Notes: generated from the sequence alone by a model not told the origin. Counted from the stretch's first letter, positions 8,959-18,205 are shown. The stretch is DNA of 26,072 bases from CAWEHT01 sp963808455 (GCA_963808455.1 CAWEHT010000463.1:1-26072), one strand, 5' to 3'. Made by a program: numbers and translations.

Positions 8959-10341
8959 TTAGCCGGCATCTTCTGCCAGCACTTGTTCCGCCCCGAGGCG
9001 CTCGGGCTGCTCCGCCTTTCGTTCCCGTTCCGGCCCACAAGGATCGCAGCCTCGCCCTACGCCTCGATAGACAAAGCCGGCCCTGGCGAGAACTTTGGGA
9101 TCATACACGTTGCGGCCGTCTATCAGAACCGGCCGTCGCATGACCTCTTTCAGCCTCGACAAGTCGAGGTGCTTGAACTCATTCCACTCGGTCACCAGCA
9201 CCAGGGCGTCGCAGCCCACTGCAAGCTGGTAGGGGCTATCAGCCAGGGGCAAGTCGGGGATCACACGCTGGGCCGTCGCCCGTGCCACCGGATCATAACC
9301 GCAGACCTCGGCCCCTTCCCCGATCAGTATGTGCGCGATGTCAACGCTCGGTGCGTCGCGCATGTCATCCGTGTTCGGCTTGAACGCCAGCCCCAGCAGG
9401 CCAATCTTGCGCTCGCGGAGCCCGCCAAGGATGTCCCTGAGTTGGTGCACCACGTGCCGCCGCTGGTCCCGGTTGATATCCATCACAGCGCGCAAGAGCT
9501 GCGGATGCGCCCCGTGCAGCAATGCCATGTATTCGAGCGCCTTGACGTCTTTCGGGAAACATGAACCCCCGTAACCGATGCCCGCATCGAGGAAGGCGCG
9601 CCCGATGCGCTTATCGTAGCCCATGCCCGCCGCCACCTCCTTGACGTCCGCGCCAACCTTTTCGCAGATGGCAGCGATCTCATTGATGAAAGAGATGCGC
9701 GTGGCCAGAAAGGCATTGGAAGCGTACTTGATCATCTCGGCGGTGCGCAAATCCGTGACCACTATCGGTGCCCGCAACGGCAGGTGCAATTGGGCAACCT
9801 TTTCCGCCGCCTCTCGGTCGAGGGAGCCGAGCACGACCCGATCCGGGCTCGTGAAGTCCGCCAACGCCGACCCTTCTCGGAGGAACTCTGGACATGACAC
9901 GACCGCGAAAGGCACCGGGTGCGGCTGATGCGTGCGCACGATGTCCGCGACCCAATCGCCTGTCCCTACGGGCACGGTGCTCTTGTTGATGATGATCAGC
10001 GGGTGATCCATGACCTCGGCGATGGTGGCCGCCGCCATGCGCACATACTGAAGATCGGCCTCGCCATCCACGCCCATCGGCGTGCCGACGGCAATGAATA
10101 CAAACTCGGCATCGCGCAGGCCATCGGCGTAAGCATCGCTGAACGAAAGCCGGCCCGCGGCGACGTTGCGCCGGATCACCTCCTCCAGGCCCGGCTCATA
10201 GATCGGCACATCCCCCTGCTGCAACATCTGGATCTTGCGCTGGTCGATGTCAACGCAGATCACCCGGTTGCCCAGGTCAGCGAAGCAAGTGCCGGTCACA
10301 AGCCCCACGTAACCGGTGCCGATCACAGCGATGCTCTTCAT
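8959..10341 (-). CDS. UDP-glucose 6-dehydrogenase
   Basis: This 460-residue enzyme makes UDP-glucuronate from UDP-glucose with two NAD+. It shows GTGYVGLVTGTCFA (NAD-binding), VGTPMGVDGEADL, PEFLREGSA, the helix EMIKYASNAFLATRISFINE, the catalytic Cys261 in GYGGSCFPKD and the C-terminal motif GLAFKPNTDDMRDAPS. The ATG at 10341 overlaps the stop of the upstream epimerase (ATGA), with GGAGAA upstream, so translation is likely coupled. The last ~30 residues form a charged tail beyond the usual end of the family. The product can feed the downstream UDP-glucuronate 4-epimerase, and possibly the upstream SDR if that is a decarboxylase. Confidence 0.9.
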   Translation of the reverse strand: MKSIAVIGTGYVGLVTGTCFADLGNRVICVDIDQRKIQMLQQGDVPIYEPGLEEVIRRNVAAGRLSFSDAYADGLRDAEFVFIAVGTPMGVDGEADLQYVRMAAATIAEVMDHPLIIINKSTVPVGTGDWVADIVRTHQPHPVPFAVVSCPEFLREGSALADFTSPDRVVLGSLDREAAEKVAQLHLPLRAPIVVTDLRTAEMIKYASNAFLATRISFINEIAAICEKVGADVKEVAAGMGYDKRIGRAFLDAGIGYGGSCFPKDVKALEYMALLHGAHPQLLRAVMDINRDQRRHVVHQLRDILGGLRERKIGLLGLAFKPNTDDMRDAPSVDIAHILIGEGAEVCGYDPVARATAQRVIPDLPLADSPYQLAVGCDALVLVTEWNEFKHLDLSRLKEVMRRPVLIDGRNVYDPKVLARAGFVYRGVGRGCDPCGPERERKAEQPERLGAEQVLAEDAG

Positions 10342-11429
10342 GGCTGACCATTCTCCTTCAATCCGATGGTGTCGGGCGCTTCGTCGGCGCAACCCACGCC
10401 CTTGTAATAATCGATGACCTCGCGGAGGGTCTGATCCAGACTGATGGCCGGTCGCCAGCCAAGCAATGCCGCAATCTTGGCCGTGTCCGGCACCCGCCGG
10501 CGCATATCCTCAAAGCCGGCCGAGTAAGCTTCCTCATACGGGACGAGCACGATGCGCTCATCGCGCGCCTCGGGCCCCACAGGTTTACGCCCGGCATCAG
10601 CGTTGACCATGGCCAGCACGCGGCGGGCCAGGTTCAGGATGGTAACATTCTCGTCCGAGCCGATATTGAACACTTCTCCCACGGCGCCCGGGCAGGCGGG
10701 GAGCATGCATAGAGCGCGCACGACATCGTGGACGTTGCAAAAGCAGCGCGACTGCTGGCCGTCACCATAGACTGTTAGCGGCTCGTTGCACAAAGCCTGC
10801 TGCACGAAGCGCGGCAATACCATGCCGTACTGCCCGGTTTGGCGGGGTCCCACCGTGTTGAACAGGCGTACGACCACGACCGGCAGGCTTTTCTCACGAT
10901 GGTAGGCCAGGGCCAAGAATTCATCCACCATCTTGGATGCAGCGTAGGCCCAGCGGCTACGGCTGGTAGGGCCAAGCGTTACGTCATCGCCTTCGGCGAA
11001 GGGCAGGTGATTACCCTTGCCGTAAACTTCCGAGGTAGAAGCGACGAGCACTTTGGCCCGGTAACGTACGGCGGCATTCAGTACGGCCTCCGTGCCCATC
11101 ACATTGGTTTCGATAGTGTGGACGGGATGCTCGACAATCAGTTTGACACCGACCGTGGCGGCGAGGTGGTAGATCACATCACACTCGCTGGCCAGACGGT
11201 CGAGCACAGTCTCGTTGGTGATGCTGTCGATGGCAAAGCGAAACTCAGGCGCCCGCCGCTCGGCGAGATGCCCGATGTTGTCGAAGCAGCCGGTCGATAG
11301 ATCATCAATGATGGTCACTCTGCAACCCTGGTCGAGCAATGCTTCAGCAAGATGCGAGCCGATAAAACCGGCACCACCCGTGATGAGCACCCGCAGGGGA
11401 ACCCGATCTTCTGACCTAACTCGGTTCAT
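10338..11429 (-). CDS. Extended SDR, UDP-glucuronate decarboxylase or UDP-hexose epimerase type
   Basis: This 363-residue NAD-dependent sugar-nucleotide epimerase/dehydratase has TGGAGFIGSHL (residues 17-27), HLAATVGV, TSEVYGKGNHLPF and the catalytic pair Y162/K166 in WAYAASKMVDE. It also has RLFNTVGPRQTGQYGMVLPRF. Proteins with this layout are annotated either as UDP-glucuronate decarboxylases or as UDP-glucose 4-epimerases, and the sequence alone does not decide. Placement directly before ugd fits use of UDP-glucuronate. The ATG at 11429 overlaps the end of the wbpB-like gene by 14 bases and has GGAGG 12 bases upstream. An in-frame GTG at 11459 is an alternative start. Confidence 0.75.
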   Translation of the reverse strand: MNRVRSEDRVPLRVLITGGAGFIGSHLAEALLDQGCRVTIIDDLSTGCFDNIGHLAERRAPEFRFAIDSITNETVLDRLASECDVIYHLAATVGVKLIVEHPVHTIETNVMGTEAVLNAAVRYRAKVLVASTSEVYGKGNHLPFAEGDDVTLGPTSRSRWAYAASKMVDEFLALAYHREKSLPVVVVRLFNTVGPRQTGQYGMVLPRFVQQALCNEPLTVYGDGQQSRCFCNVHDVVRALCMLPACPGAVGEVFNIGSDENVTILNLARRVLAMVNADAGRKPVGPEARDERIVLVPYEEAYSAGFEDMRRRVPDTAKIAALLGWRPAISLDQTLREVIDYYKGVGCADEAPDTIGLKENGQP

Positions 11430-12462
11430 AACCGTTGCTGACCTCCACTTCACGCCCACAGCGCGACGACTCGTACATCGCCAGCACCAGCGCGACAGAC
11501 TTGCGGGCCTCCACAGCAGGAGTGCTGGGCTGCCTTCCTTCCAGGATGGCTGCGATCAGGTCGGCGATGACGGCCTTGTGGCTATAGCCGTAGACCGACG
11601 GCGGATCGACCTGTTCGCGGGTCAACAGCTCGCGCTCGTGCTCGAGCTCGCCCTCGATCTTCCAGAGCACCTTGCGATTGAGCGCCGTGCCACCGACTTT
11701 GGCGGAACCATGCTCGCCGAAGAGCGCCACCGAGCCCTCCAGGTTCTCCGGGTAGGTGACCGTGGAACCTTCGACTACCCCCATCGCGCCGCTGCGAAAA
11801 CGGATGATGGCGACTCCGGCGTCTTCAGCTTCCATGCGATGGGCCAGAGTCGCGGTATAGGCTGTCACGCTGGCTGGCTGGCCCAGGAACCATTGCAAAG
11901 CATCGATGTGATGGATGGATTGATTCATCAGCGCGCCGCCGTCCATCGCCCACGTGCCGTGCCAACCGTCCTCATAATACTCTTGCGGGCGATACCAGCG
12001 CACCGTGACACTCCCAAGCAGGAGCCGGCCAAGGCGCCCCGCGTCGATGGCGCGCTTGAGGTCTTGCATGGGTGGATTATGCCGGTTCTGTAGGACGACG
12101 CACAGCTTCTTGCCGGTATCGTGCGCGGCGGCGATCATGGCATCGGCATCCGCCAGCGACAGCGCCATAGGCTTCTCGACCAGCACATGCTTGCCGGCTT
12201 GCAAGGCCGCAATCGCCATCTGGGCGTGCAAGCCGCTGGGGGTGCAAATATCAACGACGTCGATGTCGGGACGGTCCAACAGCCGGCGATAGTCGGCAAC
12301 GACCTCGCCGCCAAAGTCGGCGGCAAAGCGCTGGGCGCGCCTTTCGACGGTGTCGGCCACAGCCACCAGCTGTGCCGTAGGAAGCTCAAGCAACGATTGC
12401 CCGTGCCGCGGCGCCACCCGACCACACCCAACCAACCCAAAGCGAAGGCGGTCAGGCTGCAT
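11416..12462 (-). CDS. Gfo/Idh/MocA oxidoreductase, WbpB-like
   Basis: This 348-residue NAD(P)-dependent oxidoreductase has the Rossmann motif FGLVGCGRVAPRH at the N-terminus, the EKP motif at 96-98 (HVLVEKPMAL) and the active-site segment NQSIHHIDALQW (His184/185, Asp187). In the Pseudomonas-type pathway WbpB oxidises C3 of UDP-GlcNAcA so that WbpE can aminate it. That role is inferred from the neighbouring wbpA-, wbpE- and wbpD-like genes. The ATG at 12462 has GAGGAG 5 bases upstream and overlaps the end of the aminotransferase gene by 11 bases, indicating a coupled operon. Confidence 0.82.
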   Translation of the reverse strand: MQPDRLRFGLVGCGRVAPRHGQSLLELPTAQLVAVADTVERRAQRFAADFGGEVVADYRRLLDRPDIDVVDICTPSGLHAQMAIAALQAGKHVLVEKPMALSLADADAMIAAAHDTGKKLCVVLQNRHNPPMQDLKRAIDAGRLGRLLLGSVTVRWYRPQEYYEDGWHGTWAMDGGALMNQSIHHIDALQWFLGQPASVTAYTATLAHRMEAEDAGVAIIRFRSGAMGVVEGSTVTYPENLEGSVALFGEHGSAKVGGTALNRKVLWKIEGELEHERELLTREQVDPPSVYGYSHKAVIADLIAAILEGRQPSTPAVEARKSVALVLAMYESSRCGREVEVSNGYEPS

Positions 12463-13604
12463 ACTCGCTCCTCTTGCCCGGGTTGAGGGCTGCTTGCGGC
12501 GAAGCCGTGCGCACAGCATCCACCACCCGATCCATCTGTCCCGGCGTCAGCTCGGGGTACATCGGCAAGGCCAACACCTGACCCGCAACATGCTCGGTAA
12601 CCGGCAGGGAGACGGCGCCATAGCCCTGCTTCAGGTAGGCAGGCTGCCGGTGCAGCGGAATAGGATAGTAAATGCCCGTGGCGATGCCCTGGCTCTGGAG
12701 GTGGGCCATCAAAGCCGGGCGATTCGACGTGCGGATCACGTACACGTAGTAGACGTGGCGAACGCCCTGGGCCTCCTGGGGCGTCACGATATCGCAGCCG
12801 GCCAGCGCCGCATCGTAGGCCCGAGCGCGCGCACGACGGGCCTCAGTCCAGCTTTCCAGATGGGGCAGCTTGGCCGAAAGCACCGCGGCCTGGAGCGCGT
12901 CGAGCCGTTCGCCGTAGCCGATCTCTTCGTGTTCATACTTGGCCGTGCGACCATGATCGCGCAAGCGCCGCACGCGCGCCAACAACCGTTGATCATTGCC
13001 GGTCACGGCACCTGCGTCGCCGTCAGGCGCCAAGGTTCTTGGCCGGATAGAAGCTAAAGCAGGCCAGGTGTCCGATGCCGCCGCAGCGCTTGCCGTGGTA
13101 CTCAGCGCCAACCGCCTGCGCGGCATCCTCGATGAGCCACAGGTTATGCCGGTTGGCAAGCTCCCAGAGGGCATCCATCTCGGCCGGGTGTCCATAGAGG
13201 TGCACGGGCAACAACGCGCGGGTGCGATCGGTGATCGCCGCGGCAGCACAGTCCGGATCTAACGTATACGTAAGCGGATCGATGTCGACAAACACCGGGC
13301 GTGCGCCGACCAGCGAGATCGCCTCTGCCGTTGCCATGAAGGTATGCGCGGTGGTGATCACCTCATCGCCGGGGCCAACGCCACAGGCCAGGAGAGCCAG
13401 CTGCAGTGCGGCAGTGCCCGAAGCCACGCCGACGGCGTCTTGCACGCCGACGTAGGCAGCGAAGGCTTCCTCGAAGGCGCGGACATCGTGCCCCAGGATG
13501 AAGGTGCAATTGCTCAAGACCTTTGCCACAGCCGCATCGATCTCTGTCTGGATCGACACATACTGGGCCTTCAAGTCCACCAAAGGGATATCGGCTGGCA
13601 TCAT
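12452..13604 (-). CDS. DegT/DnrJ/EryC1/StrS aminotransferase, WbpE-like (one frameshift)
   Basis: This PLP-dependent sugar-nucleotide 3-aminotransferase has DLKAQYVSIQTEID at the N-terminus, GVASGTAALQLAL, VITTAHTFMATAEA, LIEDAAQAVGAEY (PLP-binding Asp160) and the Schiff-base Lys189 in FSFYPAKNLGA. The frame stops there because of an inserted G near 13025. Removing it yields NLGAYGDAGAVTGND, exactly the family sequence, and the rest runs on to YEHEEIGYGERLDALQAA and ATGIYYPIPLHRQPAY. The likely reaction is glutamate-dependent amination of UDP-3-keto-GlcNAcA. The ATG at 13604 overlaps the stop of the acetyltransferase gene. The break looks like a sequencing error, but a real pseudogene cannot be excluded. 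Confidence 0.85.
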
Positions 13605-14257
13605 GGCAATTCGCTTTCCCAGGCGGCCAGCGCATAGGCCGGGATGTCGGACACATCTTTGATGACGCGCGCCGGATTGCCGGCCACTACTTTCCCATCA
13701 GGCACGTCCTCCACGACCACCGCCCCGGCGCCGACGAGCGCGTTGCGCCCGATCACGATGCCGGGCAACAACGTCGCGTGGGCGCCTATTTTGGCACCCG
13801 GCATCAGGTGCGGGCCCACCAGATGCTTCTTGGCCTCGGGGGCCAGTGGGTACAAGGCATTGGTGAAGACCACCCCCGGGCCCACCCAGGCACCATCTTC
13901 CAACGTCGAGTATTCGGGGATGAACGCGTTGGAGTGGATGCGCACCCCGTCGCCCAACCTGACGTGATGTTCGATGACGGTGTGAGAACCGATACTCACG
14001 CGATCACCGATCTCGTTATGCTCGCGCAGCAGCGCACCGTGCCCCGTCTGAAACGCGGCCCCGATGCGGTTGCCGGCGTAGATCACCGTGTGGGAGCGAA
14101 TGATGGCGTCCGGGCCGATCCGGGTCGCGATCTCACCGGGCCCCGCGCCGCCTGGCGGGACACCGATGAGGACGAACTCACCGATGCTGCACCCCGGGCC
14201 CAGGTACACTTCAGGGTAGAGGACAGATTCAGCCAAATAGCGCCTCTGGAAGGTCAT
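13601..14257 (-). CDS. Left-handed beta-helix N-acetyltransferase, WbpD-like
   Basis: This 218-residue acyltransferase is built of hexapeptide repeats (for example IGPDAIIRSHTVIYAGNRIG and IGDRVSIGSHTVIEHHVRLGDGV). It ends in the usual cap GAGAVVVEDVPDGKVVAGNPARVIK. With the adjacent aminotransferase it would acetylate the new 3-amino group from acetyl-CoA to give UDP-2,3-diacetamido-2,3-dideoxy-glucuronate. Related enzymes act on other amino sugars, so the exact substrate rests on context. It is the first well-supported gene of the minus-strand operon. Its ATG overlaps the stop of a possible 36-codon frame. Confidence 0.8.
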   Translation of the reverse strand: MTFQRRYLAESVLYPEVYLGPGCSIGEFVLIGVPPGGAGPGEIATRIGPDAIIRSHTVIYAGNRIGAAFQTGHGALLREHNEIGDRVSIGSHTVIEHHVRLGDGVRIHSNAFIPEYSTLEDGAWVGPGVVFTNALYPLAPEAKKHLVGPHLMPGAKIGAHATLLPGIVIGRNALVGAGAVVVEDVPDGKVVAGNPARVIKDVSDIPAYALAAWESELP

Positions 14258-14364
14258 CCGATTATGATGGCAAGCGCCACCACACCTGCGGTCAGCGCCC
14301 TATCCTGTGCTGACTCTTTGACAAACGCTTCGTCATCGGGCCAGCGCGCCCAAGTATAGCACAT
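14254..14364 (-). CDS. Possible 36-residue small membrane protein
   Basis: A short open frame begins MCYTWARWPDDEAF and ends in a hydrophobic stretch (ALTAGVVALAIIIG). Its TGA overlaps the ATG of the wbpD-like gene as ATGA. The overlap and the single hydrophobic helix suggest a translated leader or small membrane protein. Against this, a good extended -10 element overlaps its start codon and no clear ribosome site is visible. Length alone makes chance openness possible. No family is recognised. Confidence 0.25.
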   Translation of the reverse strand: MCYTWARWPDDEAFVKESAQDRALTAGVVALAIIIG

Positions 14365-14383
14365 CGACTGGGAGTATTGCCAA
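14353..14383 (-). promoter_or_regulatory. Extended -10 promoter for the nucleotide-sugar operon
   Basis: On the minus strand TGCTATACT (-10 hexamer TATACT at 14358-14353 with the TGn extension) follows TTGGCA (14383-14378) after a 19-base spacer. The spacer is long, but an extended -10 tolerates a poor -35. It lies about 95 bases upstream of the wbpD-like ATG. Confidence 0.45.
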
Positions 14384-14426
14384 CGCTACAGCAGGCCCGC
14401 GCGAGCTTCCAGGCTCATTGCGGATG

Positions 14427-14435
14427 TGATAGAAT
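14427..14435 (+). promoter_or_regulatory. Extended -10 element upstream of hsdR
   Basis: TGATAGAAT matches TGn plus a TAGAAT -10 hexamer. No good -35 is seen (TTCCAG at the 17-base position). Transcription would start near 14442, leaving a leader of about 168 bases before the hsdR ATG. A strong AAGGAGG at 14447-14453 lies too close to the ATG at 14455, which opens only an 8-codon frame. With the minus-strand promoter nearby this makes a divergent control region. The remainder of 14258-14609 shows nothing else clear. Confidence 0.35.
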
Positions 14436-14609
14436 GCGCAGCAGTCAAGGAGGAATGCCTCGCGGCCGGATCAGGGCCTGAGGCAATGGCCGGACCGGCG
14501 CAGATGTCCTGGCGCCCGGTAGGCAAGCACAGTGGGCCGTCGGCGTCCAGGTCCTGGCGCGGCCGGCCTTTTTGCCCTTCTGCCTTTTCACCCAGCGTGG
14601 CATGGTTCT

Positions 14610-16979
14610 ATGACCCTCTCAGAAGCCGACACCCGTTCCAAGCTGATCGACCCAGCCATACACGCCCGCGGTTGGACCAAGGACCTCATCCGCCGCGAGG
14701 AGACGGCGGGCGCCATCGAGATCGTCGGGGGCAAGGCGCGCAAGCAGGCCAGGGGTCGCGTGGACTACACGCTGCGTGTGAAGGTCAACGCCGGCACCCA
14801 GCCGGTCGCGGTGGCATTGATCGAGGCCAAAGCCGAGCAGCTCCCGCCTACCCACGGCCTGGAGCAGGCCAAGGCCTACGCTGCCGCCAGGCGGCTCAAC
14901 GTGCCGTTCGTGTTCGCCACCAACGGGCACCTGTTCGTGGAGTTCGATCGGTTCACCGGCCTGACCTCGGCGCCACGCCCTATCGGCGAGTTCCCGGCGC
15001 CGGCCGATCTGAGGGCGCGTTACGAGCGGGGCGTTGGGTTCCGGCTGGACGAGCCGGTTGCGCGCCCCTTGCTGGTCCGCTATCCCGGCGGCGAGGCGGC
15101 CCGGCGTTACTATCAGGATGCCGCGATCAGGGCCGTGTTGGAGAAGATCGCCCGCTGCGAGAAGTCCGGCGCGCCGAGGCGAGGGCTGCTTTCACTGGCA
15201 ACGGGCGCAGGCAAAACCTTCATCGCCGTCAATCTCCTCAAGCGCATCGCCGACGCGGGTCAACTGCGCCGGGCTCTGTTTGTGTGCGACCGCGACGAGC
15301 TGCGCGGCCAGGCGATGACCGCTTTCCAGAATGTCTTCGGTACCGATGCCGCGACCGTATCGTCAGGCAACCCGCAGAAGAACGCTCGCATCCTGATCGC
15401 GACCTACCAGACCCTCGACGTTGACACCGACGAGGCGGCAGCCAACTTCCTGCTCGCCAACTACCCGCCCGACTACTTCAGCCACATCATTATCGACGAG
15501 TGTCATCGCTCGGCCTGGGGCAAATGGTCGATGGTGCTGACCCGCAACCCCAACGCCGTGCAGATCGGTCTGACAGCGACTCCCCGCCAGATCGAGATCA
15601 CCGAGCGCAGCAAGGAGGCCCAGGCCGACGCGCAGATCAGCGCCGACAACCTGCGCTACTTTGGGGAGCCTGTCTACGAGTACGACATGGCCCAGGGCAT
15701 TGAAGACGGCTACCTGGCGGCCTGCGAGATCGTCAAGGGTCGGGTAAACCTGGACGACACCGGTATTACCCTCGATGACATCCTGGACCGCAACCCGGTC
15801 GACGCCAACACCGGCCAGCCGATCACCCGCGACCAGCTCCGAGAACTCTATGCCAAGACGGACTACGAGGACCGTATCCTGCTCCCCGATCGTGTGCTCG
15901 CGATGGCCGGCGACCTGTTCGAGCACCTGCTGGCTACTGGCGGGCCCGAGCAGAAGACGATCATCTTCTGCGTGCGCGACCGGCATGCCGACGACGTGGC
16001 CATCGCCATGAACAACCTGTACGCCGCCTGGTGTTTGAGGCTCGGCAGGAAGCCTGCCTCCCACTACGCGTTCAAGTGCACGGCGGCCAGCGGCGGCAGC
16101 GACTACCTGGCCGACCTGCGTGGCAGCAGCCGAGACTACTTCGTTGCCACCACGGTTGACCTGCTGAGCACCGGCGTGGATGTGCCCGTCGTTGCCAACA
16201 TCGTGTTCTTCAAATACGTTCGCAGCCCCATCGCCTTCTACCAGATGGTGGGCCGCGGCACGCGCCTGCATCCGGCTACCGGCAAGCTGATGTTCCGCGT
16301 TTACGACTACACCGATGCGACCCGGCTGTTCGGTGAAGCGTTCACGACGAAGGCGCCTCGTGTGCTGCGGGAGGAGGGCGAAGGTAGGGATGTTCCGGAG
16401 CCGTTCGCAGCGCCGCAAGTGATGGTGGAGGGCTTCGAGGTCCACGTCACGCCCGCGGGGCGCTACATCGTCACGGATGTGGATGGCAAGGCCATGCCGG
16501 TGACGGTCGAGGAGTACAAGGCGCGGCTTGCGGCCAACCTGGTAGCCGAGACGCCGACCCTGGAGCGGTTTCGCGACCGCTGGGTCAGCCCGAGGGACCG
16601 GCTGGAATTGCTCTCCGGCCTGCCTGACGGCGCCCGTTCCGCCCTGCTGGTGCGATCGCTCGAGGGCATGGGCGACTACGATCTCTACGACGTGCTGGCC
16701 GAGCTCGGCTACGGGCTGGCGCCACGCACGCGCACCGAACGTGCGGAGGCTTTCGCCTACAAGCAGTCGGGGTGGCTGGAGGTGATACCCAGGCGCGCGG
16801 CTGCTGCCATCCGGGCGCTGGCTGCGCAGTTCGCCCTGGGTGGCACCGAAGCACTGGAGAACGTACATGTCTTCGAGGCGCCCGAAGTGCGGCGCGCTGG
16901 TGGGTACGAAGCTCTGAAGTCCTTTGGCAAGCCCGCTGATGCGCTCCGAGAGACGAAGACGAGGATGTTCGCGACGTGA
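14610..16979 (+). CDS. Type I restriction enzyme R subunit (HsdR)
   Basis: This is the 789-residue motor and nuclease subunit of a type I restriction-modification complex. The N-terminal PD-(D/E)xK nuclease shows D52 in VDYTLRVKV and E72-A-K74 in LIEAKAE. The helicase part has Walker A ATGAGKT (197-203), ATYQTLD, the DECH box (296-299), GLTATP, DLLSTGVDVP and the arginine-finger motif QMVGRGTRL. A C-terminal domain that would contact the methylase follows. The ATG at 14610 places MTLSEADTRSKLIDPAI at the N-terminus, as in EcoR124-like HsdR. The ribosome site is weak. The stop overlaps the GTG start of hsdS (GTGA), so the two are translationally coupled. Confidence 0.92.
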   Translation: MTLSEADTRSKLIDPAIHARGWTKDLIRREETAGAIEIVGGKARKQARGRVDYTLRVKVNAGTQPVAVALIEAKAEQLPPTHGLEQAKAYAAARRLNVPFVFATNGHLFVEFDRFTGLTSAPRPIGEFPAPADLRARYERGVGFRLDEPVARPLLVRYPGGEAARRYYQDAAIRAVLEKIARCEKSGAPRRGLLSLATGAGKTFIAVNLLKRIADAGQLRRALFVCDRDELRGQAMTAFQNVFGTDAATVSSGNPQKNARILIATYQTLDVDTDEAAANFLLANYPPDYFSHIIIDECHRSAWGKWSMVLTRNPNAVQIGLTATPRQIEITERSKEAQADAQISADNLRYFGEPVYEYDMAQGIEDGYLAACEIVKGRVNLDDTGITLDDILDRNPVDANTGQPITRDQLRELYAKTDYEDRILLPDRVLAMAGDLFEHLLATGGPEQKTIIFCVRDRHADDVAIAMNNLYAAWCLRLGRKPASHYAFKCTAASGGSDYLADLRGSSRDYFVATTVDLLSTGVDVPVVANIVFFKYVRSPIAFYQMVGRGTRLHPATGKLMFRVYDYTDATRLFGEAFTTKAPRVLREEGEGRDVPEPFAAPQVMVEGFEVHVTPAGRYIVTDVDGKAMPVTVEEYKARLAANLVAETPTLERFRDRWVSPRDRLELLSGLPDGARSALLVRSLEGMGDYDLYDVLAELGYGLAPRTRTERAEAFAYKQSGWLEVIPRRAAAAIRALAAQFALGGTEALENVHVFEAPEVRRAGGYEALKSFGKPADALRETKTRMFAT

Positions 16980-18205
16980 ATGACGCAGCTGCTCAGGGAA
17001 AGCTCCCCCGCGGGTGGAGATGGGCGAAACTTGGAGACGTGAGCCGCACGACAAGTGGCAGAACGCCCCCACGGGGCGACGCCGAGTCCTTCGGCGGCGA
17101 CATTCCATGGGTCAAGTCCGGCGAGCTGAAGGACGCCGTCATTTGCTCGACCGAGGAAACCATTACGCAGGCGGGCGTTATCGCAAGCGGCGCAAAGCCG
17201 TATCCCGCCGGAACTCTTCTCATCGCCCTCTATGGTGCTACTGTCGGCAAGTTGGGTATCCTCGGCGTGTCAGCCGCCTCGAATCAGGCGGTGTGCGCAA
17301 TCCTTCCTTACAACGAGGTCCAGCGCGATTACCTGTTCTTCTATCTGCTGAGCCAACGACCAACACTGCTCCGAATGAGCTTCGGCGGCGCCCAACCGAA
17401 TATCAGCCAGGACCTCATCAGAGGCTTGCCCATCCCCTTGCCTCCCATTGGAGAACAGGAACGTATCGCTTCTCGACTCAATGAGGAATTCGAGGTAGCC
17501 AGCCGGGCACGCGCCGCAGCGGAAGCGCAACTGGGAGCGGCGAAGGAGCTGCCGGCAGCATACTTGCGGGCCGTTTTCGAGGGTGAGGCGGCTACTCTGT
17601 GGCCCAAGAAGCCCCTCGGCGACGCGGCAGACATCGGCTCGGGCGTTACCCTGGGCCGTCAGGTACCGCTTACCGGCACGCGCCGGGTGCCTTACCTGCG
17701 CGTGGCCAACGTGAAAGACGGTCGTCTCGATCTCAGTGATGTCTACACGATCGAGGCCACGGAGGGAGAGATCGCCAAATGCAGCTTAGCGTATGGCGAC
17801 CTGCTCCTTACCGAGGGCGGCGACCCGGACAAGTTGGGGCGAGGCACGTTTTGGCAGGGCGAGCTGGACGAATGCATCCACCAAAACCACATCTACCGCG
17901 TGCGTTTTGACCTCGACCGTTACTCGCCGGAGTTCATCTCGGCGCAAATCGGTTCATCGTATGGCAAGCGATACTTCCTGGCCCACGCCAAGCAAACGAC
18001 GGGGATTGCCACCATCAACCAAAAGGTCTTGAGCGGGTTCCCGTTGATGGTGCCACCGAAGGCCGTGCAGGACCAGGCCGCAGCTCGCTTGCGGCAACAA
18101 CTGGCGACAGCAGAGCGGCTAACTCGGGGACTATTGGTTCAAATCGACGCGACGAACCGGTTGACTGCCGCGCTCCTGCGGCAGGCGTTCGGTGGGGGGC
18201 TGTAG
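16976..18205 (+). CDS. Type I restriction enzyme specificity subunit (HsdS)
   Basis: This 409-residue subunit recognises the bipartite DNA target. It shows two half-subunit repeats. The first target-recognition domain begins LPRGWRWAKLGDVSRTTSGRTPP and ends at the conserved LIRGLPIPLPPIGEQERIASRL, followed by a helical spacer (about 165-200). The second begins WPKKPLGDAADIGSGVTLG and ends NQKVLSGFPLMVPPKAVQDQAAARL, followed by another helix. The start is GTG, inside the hsdR stop. Full length and both conserved regions are intact. The next gene of the complex, hsdM, is displaced by about 1.2 kb of repeat cassette. Confidence 0.9.
   Translation: MNDAAAQGKLPRGWRWAKLGDVSRTTSGRTPPRGDAESFGGDIPWVKSGELKDAVICSTEETITQAGVIASGAKPYPAGTLLIALYGATVGKLGILGVSAASNQAVCAILPYNEVQRDYLFFYLLSQRPTLLRMSFGGAQPNISQDLIRGLPIPLPPIGEQERIASRLNEEFEVASRARAAAEAQLGAAKELPAAYLRAVFEGEAATLWPKKPLGDAADIGSGVTLGRQVPLTGTRRVPYLRVANVKDGRLDLSDVYTIEATEGEIAKCSLAYGDLLLTEGGDPDKLGRGTFWQGELDECIHQNHIYRVRFDLDRYSPEFISAQIGSSYGKRYFLAHAKQTTGIATINQKVLSGFPLMVPPKAVQDQAAARLRQQLATAERLTRGLLVQIDATNRLTAALLRQAFGGGL

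Noticed and set aside
14455..14481. Leader peptide after AAGGAGG upstream of hsdR
   Set aside because: The SD-like run ends one base before the ATG, too close to work, and the frame is only 8 codons.
15363..17108. 581-codon minus-strand open frame opposite hsdR
   Set aside because: HsdR motifs are clear on the plus strand. The antisense frame is His/Arg/Gln-rich with no motif or start signal.
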